A stretch of DNA of 33,984 bases from Eubacteriales bacterium (GTDB taxonomy: Bacteria; Bacillota; Clostridia; Christensenellales; Aristaeellaceae), in the NCBI GenBank assembly GCA_029218505.1, contig JAQXRL010000095.1:1-33984 (forward strand), read 5' to 3'. A model generated the notes under the pieces. It worked only from the letters and a program-made list of their open reading frames with translations. It had not been told where the DNA came from and did not search any database. Position 1 is the first letter of the stretch. Every line of letters begins with the position of its first letter. This document shows positions 8,758-17,041 of this stretch, piece by piece. Both the position numbers and the translations under genes were made by a program.

Positions 8758-9732
8758 TCAATTTTGCCGGTAGATCTGTTCGCCGCGCACCAGCGGATAG
8801 CGAACAAGACTCGCCCCGTCCAGTTGCTCCTGATGCATATCCACCGCCGTAATCTGATGGTTATCATACGTGGTATAGTAATATACGCCGCGATCCGCAT
8901 TGCAGCAGGATGTGTACAGGGTAATTTCATATTTGCCGTCGCCTAAATCGCAGCAGCCGCGCTGCTGGTCCACGGAGCCAAGAATATGAAAAAACTGGCT
9001 GACGCTCTCTTCTTCCGCGTCCCCGGATCGGGAATTTAACTTTGTAAACGCGACGCGGACAAAGCGGGATTGGGAGGACAGATCGCCCGGAATGCCAATT
9101 CCACCCATGCCGCGGCTGTAACGGCACAGGGATAGTTTCTCCGAAAACGTGTTTTGCGGATCTCGTGGCGACACATGCATGTAGTTATTCAGTTGAAACA
9201 TCTGCATGGGAAAGGGCGGATTGTTGGTCAGCACACCGACAGGATTGTCATACACCATGACGCCGCTTTCCACGGCTTCCACCGTAATCGCTTCGTTGCG
9301 GTCGGCAATCAGCCAATGCAATTGGGCCACCGGCAGCTGGGCGCTAAAGGGAAGGTTCACCACGCAAATGCGCGCAAGCAGATCGCGCGCTTGCGCCACC
9401 GAGTCACATTGGCCAAGAATCCAGGGAATCAGTTCGTACTGGGCAATGTTGTCCTTCTGCGGATCCGGTTCGCGATACACAGCATTCCCCACAAAATTCA
9501 AACCGGCCATGCAAAGCCCTTTTTCATTTGCCGCATCGTAATACAAAGGATATCCATCGGCAACATGGGCCATGCCAATCAGCGCATAATGATGCTTCAT
9601 TTCCCCCATGCACCGCAGCGGAAACGGATAATCCCGCGGAACAATGGTTACCTCATCTCCGTAAGAAAACTCGTAATCCAACGTTCTTCCAAAATAAAAA
9701 TCTTTTGTCCGATAAGTCGCAGCCGTACACAT
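8758..9732 (-). CDS. Choloylglycine hydrolase family protein (bile salt hydrolase / penicillin V acylase-like Ntn hydrolase)
   Basis: MCTAATYRTKDFYFGRTLDYEFSYGDE, GLNFVGNAVY, LTNNPPFPMQ, GIPGDLSSQSRFVRVAF. Start at 9732 places the catalytic Cys at position 2 and spaces the GGGG RBS about 7 nt upstream; the track start (9738) would place it at position 4. Confidence 0.9.
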   Translation of the reverse strand: MCTAATYRTKDFYFGRTLDYEFSYGDEVTIVPRDYPFPLRCMGEMKHHYALIGMAHVADGYPLYYDAANEKGLCMAGLNFVGNAVYREPDPQKDNIAQYELIPWILGQCDSVAQARDLLARICVVNLPFSAQLPVAQLHWLIADRNEAITVEAVESGVMVYDNPVGVLTNNPPFPMQMFQLNNYMHVSPRDPQNTFSEKLSLCRYSRGMGGIGIPGDLSSQSRFVRVAFTKLNSRSGDAEEESVSQFFHILGSVDQQRGCCDLGDGKYEITLYTSCCNADRGVYYYTTYDNHQITAVDMHQEQLDGASLVRYPLVRGEQIYRQN

Positions 9733-9812
9733 CGTCATACCCCTTTCCTTTTTCTTGCGCGCTCCGTTTCGCCAAACCTGCGCGGCCTTGCCTGCAAACG
9801 CTGTTTGCGCTT

Positions 9813-9841
9813 ATTCTAGCACAAAGATCAGGATCTTTCAA
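9813..9841 (-). promoter_or_regulatory. Predicted promoter of the Ntn hydrolase gene with a dyad in the spacer
   Basis: Minus strand TTGAAA (9841-9836), 17-bp spacer, TAGAAT (9818-9813); perfect palindrome AAAGATC-AG-GATCTTT at 9823-9838. Confidence 0.6.
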
Positions 9842-10027
9842 GGGAACAGGAATCTCCCGAACCAAACGGCAGCCCGCTTGCCCTCCATGCGCCTCAAATC
9901 CTGCATGTTCTGCATGTTGCAAAAACAGATATTCAAGGCGGCATCCTTTCATACTGCACGCTGAACGCAAATCCATCTTCATTCAGAATTCATAACATAT
10001 TTGTCACAATAATGTCTCCAAAACAGT

Positions 10028-10044
10028 ATTGACCTTTTTTGACC
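10028..10044 (-). promoter_or_regulatory. Candidate CtsR operator overlapping the hsp20 -35 box
   Basis: Minus strand GGTCAAA-AAA-GGTCAAT versus CtsR consensus RGTCAAA-NAN-RGTCAAA (one mismatch, last position). Confidence 0.75.
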
Positions 10045-10057
10045 TTCGCACTATAAT
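10029..10057 (+). promoter_or_regulatory. Sigma-A promoter of the hsp20 gene
   Basis: TTGACC (10029-10034), 17-bp spacer, TATAAT (10052-10057). Confidence 0.85.
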
Positions 10058-10187
10058 ATAGGCATCGTTTCGAGAGAGGCGAAGCGGCCCAAGACCACAA
10101 AGAAGCACGACCTGCAAAGGCCAAAATGCGACCCTACATAACTGGCAATGTTACCAGCGGTGCAAGGCCAAATGAATGGAGGTTTGC

Positions 10188-10652
10188 ATGATGAGCACTT
10201 ATCTTCCCACTGTTTTCGGAGAAAACCTGATGGACGTTTTTGATGATTTCGACCGCAATTTCTTCCGTGGATTTGGCAATGTTGATCGCGCCCTGTACGG
10301 CAAGCATGCGCAGAACATGATGAAGACCGACGTCAAGGAAACGGAAGAGGGGTACGAGGTAGACGTTGAGCTACCCGGGCTGAAGAAGGACGACATTCAT
10401 CTGGAGCTGAACAACGGTTATCTGACCATCACGGCGGAGAAATCCCTCGAGAAGGACGGCGAAAGCAAGAAGGGCAAGATGCTCCGTCAGGAGCGTTATG
10501 CGGGCGTGATGCAGCGCAGTTTCTACGTAGGCGAGCAAATTACGGAAGAGGACATCAAGGCTTCTTACGTAAGCGGTGTGTTACATCTGCTGCTCCCGAA
10601 GAAGGACGCGTCCAAAGTCCCCGAAAAGAAGCAGATTCTGATCGAGGGCTAA
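10188..10652 (+). CDS. Hsp20/alpha-crystallin small heat-shock protein
   Basis: MMSTYLPTVFGENLMDVFDDFDRNFF...MKTDVKETEEGYEVDVELPGLKKDDIHLELNNGYLTITAEK; start at 10188 has GGAGG at 10178-10182 (track start 10176 overlaps the RBS). Confidence 0.95.
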   Translation: MMSTYLPTVFGENLMDVFDDFDRNFFRGFGNVDRALYGKHAQNMMKTDVKETEEGYEVDVELPGLKKDDIHLELNNGYLTITAEKSLEKDGESKKGKMLRQERYAGVMQRSFYVGEQITEEDIKASYVSGVLHLLLPKKDASKVPEKKQILIEG

Positions 10653-10659
10653 CCCAATG

Positions 10660-10690
10660 CCCCGCTGGAGAAATCCAACGGGGTATTTCG
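10660..10690 (+). terminator. Probable terminator of hsp20
   Basis: CCCCG-c-TGG AGAAAT CCA-a-CGGGG followed by a modest T-rich tail. Confidence 0.5.
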
Positions 10691-10743
10691 TGTTTCAACA
10701 AGGGCCGGAACAAATTTCGCGCGGCAGAAAGGCGGAAAACACG

Positions 10744-11478
10744 ATGTTCTTTTTTGCTCCCCTGTTTGCAATGCCATTCTATACCCTGATGATTCTCTAT
10801 GTGCTGGCGGCTGTGCTTCCTGCAATCTTTCTGATGCGGTATGTATACCGTCAAGATCATATTGAAAAGGAGCCGCGTTATCTTCTGGCCAGCCTTGTGT
10901 TGAGAGGCGTTGCCGCCGCGCTGGCAGCCATTGTGTTGGAAATTCTGGCCAAAGCGCTTTTGGATGCATGGGTTGCTCCAACGAATCCAAAGTATACCAT
11001 ATTGCTGGCGTTCCTGGGCGTGGCTGCGGTAGAGGAAGGCACGAAATTCTTTTTTCTTTACCGGCGCACCTGGCGCGACCCGAATTTCAATTTCCGATAT
11101 GACGCGATTCTCTATGCTGTTTTCGTTTCGCTGGGCTTTGCCGCCTTTGAAAACGTGAAATACATCTTCAATTATGGATTGTCCATCGCCCTTTCCCGTG
11201 CCATTCTTGCGGTTCCGGGGCATATGGGCTTTGCGGTGTTCATGGGCATTTTCTATGGCCGCGCAAAGCTGCGCTTTGATTGCGGCGACCGAAATGGATG
11301 CCGGGGAAACCTGGTGCTGAGCTATCTTGCTCCCGTTCTGCTGCATGGTGTTTACGATTCCTGCTGCATGTCCGGCACAACGCAATCCACGCTGATATTC
11401 ATTCTGTTTGTCATTGTAATGTACATCTCCGTCTTTGCATTGATCAAACATGAATCGCGAACGGATACGCCCGTCTGA
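10744..11478 (+). CDS. PrsW-family intramembrane metalloprotease
   Basis: Multi-TM; motifs VEEGTKFFFLY, FAAFENVKYI, VPGHMGFAVFMG, LLHGVYDSC typical of PrsW-like proteases. Confidence 0.88.
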   Translation: MFFFAPLFAMPFYTLMILYVLAAVLPAIFLMRYVYRQDHIEKEPRYLLASLVLRGVAAALAAIVLEILAKALLDAWVAPTNPKYTILLAFLGVAAVEEGTKFFFLYRRTWRDPNFNFRYDAILYAVFVSLGFAAFENVKYIFNYGLSIALSRAILAVPGHMGFAVFMGIFYGRAKLRFDCGDRNGCRGNLVLSYLAPVLLHGVYDSCCMSGTTQSTLIFILFVIVMYISVFALIKHESRTDTPV

Positions 11479-11525
11479 TTGCTCCCCGGAGGAGATCTTC
11501 CGAATTTCGCAAGCCGAATCATTGT

Positions 11526-11548
11526 CCCCTGGCGAAGCCAGGGGTTTT
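11526..11548 (+). terminator. Terminator of the prsW-like gene
   Basis: CCCCTGGC-GAA-GCCAGGGG-TTTT. Confidence 0.85.
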
Positions 11549-11768
11549 CATTTGTGTTCAATACCATCTGCGCAGGCCTGTCCGTTCCGTCCGCGAAAGG
11601 CGGGCCCTTCTGCCTTCTTCCCACCGGCGCCGTATTCTGCTGTTTTCGTTTTATTCTTTCCCAGGGCGCTTCGATGCCCATGCCACGATATTCGCAATTC
11701 TATTTCGCGCAGAATGTACCGTCTGACCTCTTTAGAACCGCTGGCCTGCCGGTGGTTTTCTGGATGCA

Positions 11769-11808
11769 AAACAGGACGAAGCCGCGACGCTTCGTCCTGT
11801 TTGTTTTG
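11769..11808. terminator. Strong hairpin between convergent prsW-like gene and livF
   Basis: 14-bp perfect stem AAACAGGACGAAGC (11769-11782)/GCTTCGTCCTGTTT (11789-11802), T-rich downstream. Confidence 0.7.
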
Positions 11809-11881
11809 CGTGTACCTTGCCGGGATCCATCCGAAGGCGAAAACCGTCTTCCTTGCCCCTGCCCTGCTGGGAAGTTCCGCG

Positions 11882-12604
11882 TCACTTCCGGGCGCGGCCC
11901 AGATACGCATCCCGCACCTTGGGATTGTTCAACAATTCCATGCCGCCGCCGGACATGGTAATGCGTCCGGTTTCCATGACATAGCCGTAATTTGCACATT
12001 TGAGCGCGGCGTTGGCGTTTTGCTCGATGAGCAGAATCGTGATTCCCTGCTGGGAGAGCCGCCGGATGATGGCGAAAATATCCTTTACCACCAGCGGCGC
12101 CAGGCCCAAGGACGGTTCATCCATCATCATCAGCTGGGGCCGGGTCATCAGCGCCCTGCCCACGGCCAGCATTTGCTGTTCGCCGCCGGAGAGCGTGCCG
12201 GCCAGCTGCCATTCCCGCTCCTGCAAACGCGGAAACATGGAATACACATATTCGATGTCCTGGCGGATTTGCGCGTCATCCTTGCGCAGATATGCGCCGA
12301 TTTTCAGATTTTCCAAAACCGTGAGATTGGAAAACACCCGCCGGCCCTCCGGAACCAAGGCGATGCCGGAAGCCACGATTTTTTGCGTATCCAGCTTTGT
12401 TATGTCCTTGCCCTGAAATTCGATTTTCCCGGCGGACGGCTTGACCAGGCCGCTGATGGCGCGCAAGGTTGTGGATTTGCCCGCGCCGTTGGCCCCGATG
12501 AGCGTCACAATGGAGCCCTTTTCCGCCACTTCAAACGAAACGCCCTTCAGCGCCTCGATTCCGCCATAGGATACCTTCAGGTTTTCCACCTTCAGCAGGC
12601 TCAT
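11882..12604 (-). CDS. livF: Branched-chain amino acid ABC transporter ATP-binding protein LivF
   Basis: 240 aa; Walker A GANGAGKST, signature LSGGEQQMLAVGRALM, operon context. Confidence 0.95.
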   Translation of the reverse strand: MSLLKVENLKVSYGGIEALKGVSFEVAEKGSIVTLIGANGAGKSTTLRAISGLVKPSAGKIEFQGKDITKLDTQKIVASGIALVPEGRRVFSNLTVLENLKIGAYLRKDDAQIRQDIEYVYSMFPRLQEREWQLAGTLSGGEQQMLAVGRALMTRPQLMMMDEPSLGLAPLVVKDIFAIIRRLSQQGITILLIEQNANAALKCANYGYVMETGRITMSGGGMELLNNPKVRDAYLGRARK

Positions 12605-13440
12605 TGATCGTCCACCCCCAGATATGCCGCAATTACGGCGGGATTGTCCTGAATTTCGGCGGGCGTTCCATGGGCAATGCGCTTGCCAAAATCAATGACG
12701 TATATGCGGTCCGAAATATCCATTACCAGGTTCATGTGGTGCTCAATCAAAAACACCGTTAAATCAAACTTTTCCTTGATGCTGCGAATGAAATCGCTCA
12801 GCTGCTCCGTCTCCTGAGGATTCATTCCGGCGGCGGGTTCGTCCAGCAAAAGCAGCTTCGGCTGCGTCGCCAGCGCCCGGGCAATTTCCAGATGCCGCTG
12901 CTTGCCATAGGGCAGAGAAGTGGCCAATTCATCCTTGCTGTCCGCCAGTCCCACGATTTCCAACAGCGCCATCGTCTCTTCCCGCATGCGCTTTTCTTCC
13001 GCATGATTCAGCCGCAGCGTTGCGGTGAACACATTGCTGGTGCGCCGCAAATGGGTTGCGATCAGCACGTTGTCAAACACCGTCTGCGTCTTGAACAGAC
13101 GAATGTTCTGAAACGTGCGGGCAATGCCCATGCGGGTAATTTTGTCCGGCGTCGGGTTGATTACCTTGGGAAATTTGCCCAGGTTTCCCCCGGCATACAG
13201 CTTCTTCATCTTGCCCTGAGGGTGATTCATCACGATGCACTTGTCCTGAAAATACACCGCGCCGTTCGTCGGCTCATATACGCCCGTTACGCAGTTGAAC
13301 GCCGTGGTCTTGCCCGCGCCGTTGGGGCCGATCAGCGCCACGATTTCTCCCTGGTTCACTTCCAGAGACAGGTCGTTTACCGCCACCACGCCGCCAAACT
13401 GCATGGTAACGTTCTCAATGCGCAATACATTGCCGCTCAT
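12601..13440 (-). CDS. livG: Branched-chain amino acid ABC transporter ATP-binding protein LivG
   Basis: 279 aa; Walker A GPNGAGKTT, GIARTFQNIRLF, EHHMNLVMDISDRIYVIDFGKRIAHGTP. Confidence 0.95.
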   Translation of the reverse strand: MSGNVLRIENVTMQFGGVVAVNDLSLEVNQGEIVALIGPNGAGKTTAFNCVTGVYEPTNGAVYFQDKCIVMNHPQGKMKKLYAGGNLGKFPKVINPTPDKITRMGIARTFQNIRLFKTQTVFDNVLIATHLRRTSNVFTATLRLNHAEEKRMREETMALLEIVGLADSKDELATSLPYGKQRHLEIARALATQPKLLLLDEPAAGMNPQETEQLSDFIRSIKEKFDLTVFLIEHHMNLVMDISDRIYVIDFGKRIAHGTPAEIQDNPAVIAAYLGVDDQ

Positions 13441-14498
13441 TTGATCGCCTCCTTGGGCAGTTTCCTGCGGCGAAACAGATCCGGCAGTTCTTTATCGCCC
13501 ATAATGCCCTTCCGATAAAACAGCACCACCACCATGATCACAACGGAAAACACCACCATCCGGAAGCCGGAACGCAAAAGCGGCACCTGAACGCCAAACA
13601 GGAACTGTTCCGTATCCAGAAAACGCAGCCACCATTCCGAGCAGGCGATAAACAGAAAGCTGGCCAGCACCGAACCGGTGATGGAACCCATGCCGCCGAT
13701 GACCACGATCAGCAAAATTTCATACGTCATGGCCACCTTGAAGGTGCTGGCCTGCACGCTGGCCTGATACATGGCCAGCAACGCGCCGCCCACGCCCGCA
13801 AAAAACGAGGAAATCACAAACGCCAGCTGCTTATGCCGCGCCAGATTGATGCCCATGGCCTCCGCGGCAATCTCGTCGTCCCGAATCGCCTTGAACGCCC
13901 GCCCATACGTAGAATTCATCAGCAGCACGATCAGGAACAGACACACCGCCACCACCGCGAAGGGAAACAGCACGGACGAAAACGTGGGAAATTTGCGCAG
14001 CAAATTCGATCCGTTGGTAAGCGGGCCGAACTTGTCATATTGCACCAGCGCCCGCAGAATTTCCGCGAAGCCCAGCGTGGCAATGGCCAGATAATCGCTC
14101 TTCAGCCGCAGCACCGGAAGCCCGATCAAATACGCAAACAGCGCCGCCATCAGCCCCGCCAACAGAATTGCCGCAAAGACCGGCAGCGCAAACTGCACGA
14201 TTCCGCCTTCATAATACTGATACACCGCCATTCTCTGCGCCACGGGAATGGTGGTGATGGCATATGTATACGCGCCGATCAACATAAATCCTGCCTGGCC
14301 CAGGGAGAACAACCCCGTAAAGCCGTTGAGCAAGTTCATGGATACCGCCAGGAGCGCGTAAATCACGCCCTTTTTCAGCACGGTAAACAGCATGGTGGAC
14401 TTGGGCAGCGTGTTTTCCAGCACCCACAGCGCCACAAACAGCACCGCAATGAGCGCCCCATACAGCATCAGCTTTGTCGCCTTTTTCACGCAAATCAC
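13437..14498 (-). CDS. livM: Branched-chain amino acid ABC transporter permease LivM
   Basis: 353 aa; LLNGFTGLFSLGQAGFMLIGAYTYAI; SDYLAIATLGFAEILR; RAFKAIRDDEIAAEAMGI. Confidence 0.95.
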   Translation of the reverse strand: MICVKKATKLMLYGALIAVLFVALWVLENTLPKSTMLFTVLKKGVIYALLAVSMNLLNGFTGLFSLGQAGFMLIGAYTYAITTIPVAQRMAVYQYYEGGIVQFALPVFAAILLAGLMAALFAYLIGLPVLRLKSDYLAIATLGFAEILRALVQYDKFGPLTNGSNLLRKFPTFSSVLFPFAVVAVCLFLIVLLMNSTYGRAFKAIRDDEIAAEAMGINLARHKQLAFVISSFFAGVGGALLAMYQASVQASTFKVAMTYEILLIVVIGGMGSITGSVLASFLFIACSEWWLRFLDTEQFLFGVQVPLLRSGFRMVVFSVVIMVVVLFYRKGIMGDKELPDLFRRRKLPKEAIK

Positions 14499-15404
14499 CT
14501 ACACCTTCTCGGAGAGCTTTTCGCCGAAGAGGCCCGTAGGCTTCACGACGAGAATCACAATGAGCAGCGCAAAGGTAAACGCGTCCGAAAACGTGGAATA
14601 CCCCAGCGCCTTGATGATATTTTCACAAATGCCAATGATGAACGCGCCCACCACCGCGCCGGGAATGGAGCCGATTCCTCCAAACACCGCCGCCACAAAG
14701 GCCTTCAGGCCCGGCATTGCGCCCACGGTGGGCGTTACGGTGGCGTAATTCGTGAAATACAGCATGGAGCCCACCGCCGCCAGAAACGAGCCGATGATGA
14801 ACGTCATGGAAATGACGGAGTTGATCTTGATGCCCATCAGCTGCGCCGTTTCAAAATCCTTGGACACCGCCCGCATTGCCATGCCGATCTTTGTGTGCTT
14901 GATCAGCATCACCAGCACAACCACCAGCGCAATGGTCAAAAACGGCGTAATCAAGGTCACCATCTTCGTGGTCGCGCCGCCAATGGTGACGGAATTGCTG
15001 ATAAAGGGAATCACCGGGTACAATTTCGCCAGGCCGCCGGTGACATACCATGCCAGATTTTGCAACAGATAGGACACGCCGATGGCGGAAATCATTACCG
15101 ACATGCGCGGCGCCGTTCGCAGGGGCTTATATGCCACCCGCTCCACGGTAAATCCCAGCAGCACCGTCAGCACGATTACCAGCGGAATCGCGACATACAA
15201 CGGCATCGCTGCGGCAATATACACCATAAAAAAACCCGCAATGGTGAAAATATCGCCATGGGCAAAATTGATCAAACGCAAAATGCCGTACACCATGGTA
15301 TATCCCACGGCGATCAGGGCGTATTGACCGCCCACCGAGATCCCCGCCAGGATATACGGCAGGTTCCTGCCGATAAATTCTCCAATCCCGCTGAAAAATT
15401 CCAT
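14499..15404 (-). CDS. livH: Branched-chain amino acid ABC transporter permease LivH
   Basis: MEFFSGIGEFIGRNLPYILAGISVGGQYALIAVGYTMVYGILRLINFAHGDIFTIAGF. Start trimmed to 15404 (GGGAGG about 7 nt upstream); the track start at 15485 lies across the intergenic hairpin. Confidence 0.95.
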   Translation of the reverse strand: MEFFSGIGEFIGRNLPYILAGISVGGQYALIAVGYTMVYGILRLINFAHGDIFTIAGFFMVYIAAAMPLYVAIPLVIVLTVLLGFTVERVAYKPLRTAPRMSVMISAIGVSYLLQNLAWYVTGGLAKLYPVIPFISNSVTIGGATTKMVTLITPFLTIALVVVLVMLIKHTKIGMAMRAVSKDFETAQLMGIKINSVISMTFIIGSFLAAVGSMLYFTNYATVTPTVGAMPGLKAFVAAVFGGIGSIPGAVVGAFIIGICENIIKALGYSTFSDAFTFALLIVILVVKPTGLFGEKLSEKV

Positions 15405-15471
15405 ACGCGAGCCTCCCAAGCAAAATTGTCGGCGCGGCAACCGGTCGCTGTCCTGTCCCGCGCCCAACGAA

Positions 15472-15501
15472 GCGGAGCGCGGCAAAACGTCCGCGCTCCG
15501 C
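15472..15501. other. GC-rich stem-loop between livJ and livH
   Basis: GCGGAGCGCGG (15472-15482)/CCGCGCTCCGC (15491-15501), 8-nt loop, no T-run. Confidence 0.75.
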
Positions 15502-15517
15502 CAAAGTTTCGCGACGC

Positions 15518-16687
15518 TTACTTCGCGATCTGGGTGGTGGTGAGGAAGGTGAAGGCATAGGCTTCGCCGTCCGCTACTTTGATGTACGCAATGTCTTTCT
15601 TGGCGTCGCCGTTTTCGTCAAACTCGATCAGGCCCGTGACGCCCTCCAGGGAAACGCCCGGCAGCGCCGCCGCAATGGACGCCGCGTCCACCGCGCCCGC
15701 CAGCTTGATGGCCTCCACGGCCGTCATGTACGCATCATAACCCAGCGCGGAAACCGCCGCCACGATGTCGTTGCCGCCGTTGTTGGTCATCTTGTCCGGA
15801 TTCGCGTTCAGCCATGCCTTGAAGCCGGAAACAAAGTCCGCCGCCAGGGTGCTGGCCTCGGTGTCGCTTTCATCGAAGAACGTGGAAAGATATACCTTCA
15901 ATTCCGTGCCCTTCACCGCGTCCAGAATTACGGAGGATTCCCAGGTATCGCCCGCGCAGAAGGGGATTTCCAGGTTCATGGAAGCCGCCTGGCCCAGAAT
16001 CAGGGACGCCGCCGTGGTGGAGCTGGGGCTGAAGATCACGTCCGCGCCCGCGTTCACCGCGTTGGCCAGATATGCGGAGAAATCAGAGTTGCCTTCCGGG
16101 AAGGTTTCCGCCACGATGGTGCCGCCCAGCTTTTCAAACGCCTTGGTGAAATAGTTCACCAGACCCGCCGAATAGTCGTCGCCCAGCTGATACAGCGTGT
16201 ACGCCGTCTTTGCTTCCAGCTTGCTGGCGGCAAAGTTGGCCATTACCTCGCCCTGGAAGGGATCCGTGAAGCAAATGCGCCAATACATGGCGTTGCCCAG
16301 CGTCACGCCCGGGTTCGTGCAGGAGCAGCCGATGGCCGGCACGCCCGCGTCCTCAAAGATCGGCGCGGCCGCCATTGCGGCGCCGGAGCCATAGGTGCCC
16401 AGCACCACGGCCACGTCCTGGCTCACCAGCGTCTGTGCCGCCGAGGGCGCCTTGTCCGCCGTCGTCTGGTTGTCTACTTCGTACAGTTCGATTTCATATG
16501 TAACGCCGCCCACTTCCACCGTGGGGCACAGTTCGTTTGCATAGCGAATGCCCAGGGTTTCCTGCTTTCCGCCGGCGCCGTTATCTCCGGATGCCGGTTC
16601 AAAGATTCCAATCTTGATGGTTTCCGCCATCGCGCTTGCAGACACGATGAGCATCAGGGCCAGACATAGCGCCAGGATTTTCTTCAT
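15518..16687 (-). CDS. livJ: Branched-chain amino acid ABC transporter substrate-binding protein LivJ/LivK-like
   Basis: 389 aa; signal peptide MKKILALCLALMLIVSASAMAE, IKIGIFEPASGDNGAGGKQETLGIRYA; first gene of the liv operon. Confidence 0.93.
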   Translation of the reverse strand: MKKILALCLALMLIVSASAMAETIKIGIFEPASGDNGAGGKQETLGIRYANELCPTVEVGGVTYEIELYEVDNQTTADKAPSAAQTLVSQDVAVVLGTYGSGAAMAAAPIFEDAGVPAIGCSCTNPGVTLGNAMYWRICFTDPFQGEVMANFAASKLEAKTAYTLYQLGDDYSAGLVNYFTKAFEKLGGTIVAETFPEGNSDFSAYLANAVNAGADVIFSPSSTTAASLILGQAASMNLEIPFCAGDTWESSVILDAVKGTELKVYLSTFFDESDTEASTLAADFVSGFKAWLNANPDKMTNNGGNDIVAAVSALGYDAYMTAVEAIKLAGAVDAASIAAALPGVSLEGVTGLIEFDENGDAKKDIAYIKVADGEAYAFTFLTTTQIAK

Positions 16688-16712
16688 AATGGAGTCCCTC
16701 CTCTAAGAATAT

Positions 16713-16729
16713 GCATGTATTATACATGC
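16713..16729. promoter_or_regulatory. livJ promoter -10 embedded in a 17-bp palindrome (candidate operator)
   Basis: GCATGTA-TTA-TACATGC; minus strand TTGCTT-17 bp-TATAAT with TATAAT at 16724-16719. Confidence 0.65.
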
Positions 16730-17041
16730 GCTGCCCAAAAAAAGCAACCAGCCCCGAAATTATTTCCTCAAAATTTACAATTTCAAAATTGAATGTAAAT
16801 ACTTATACGGTCTTTTTTTGCATTCGTATTTTCCTCCGCCAACACCTGTCCGCGCATGCTGGAATTTTCCAGTTCCGGCAAAAACAGGCCGCGCATGCAT
16901 AAATATACATTATGAACGCATGCGGCGCAAAAAGTCATGATTTCATCAAAGCTTTCTACTATATTCGGCGGAAATGGAATGATATACTATGGAGGGGTTG
17001 TGTACATCACGCCTACAACCTGAGCAAACGGGAGGGACAAG

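Noticed and set aside
13833-15560. 575-aa His/Arg/Gln-rich plus-strand ORF
   Set aside because: Antisense of livM/livH; hydrophobic codons on the reverse strand produce long open frames.
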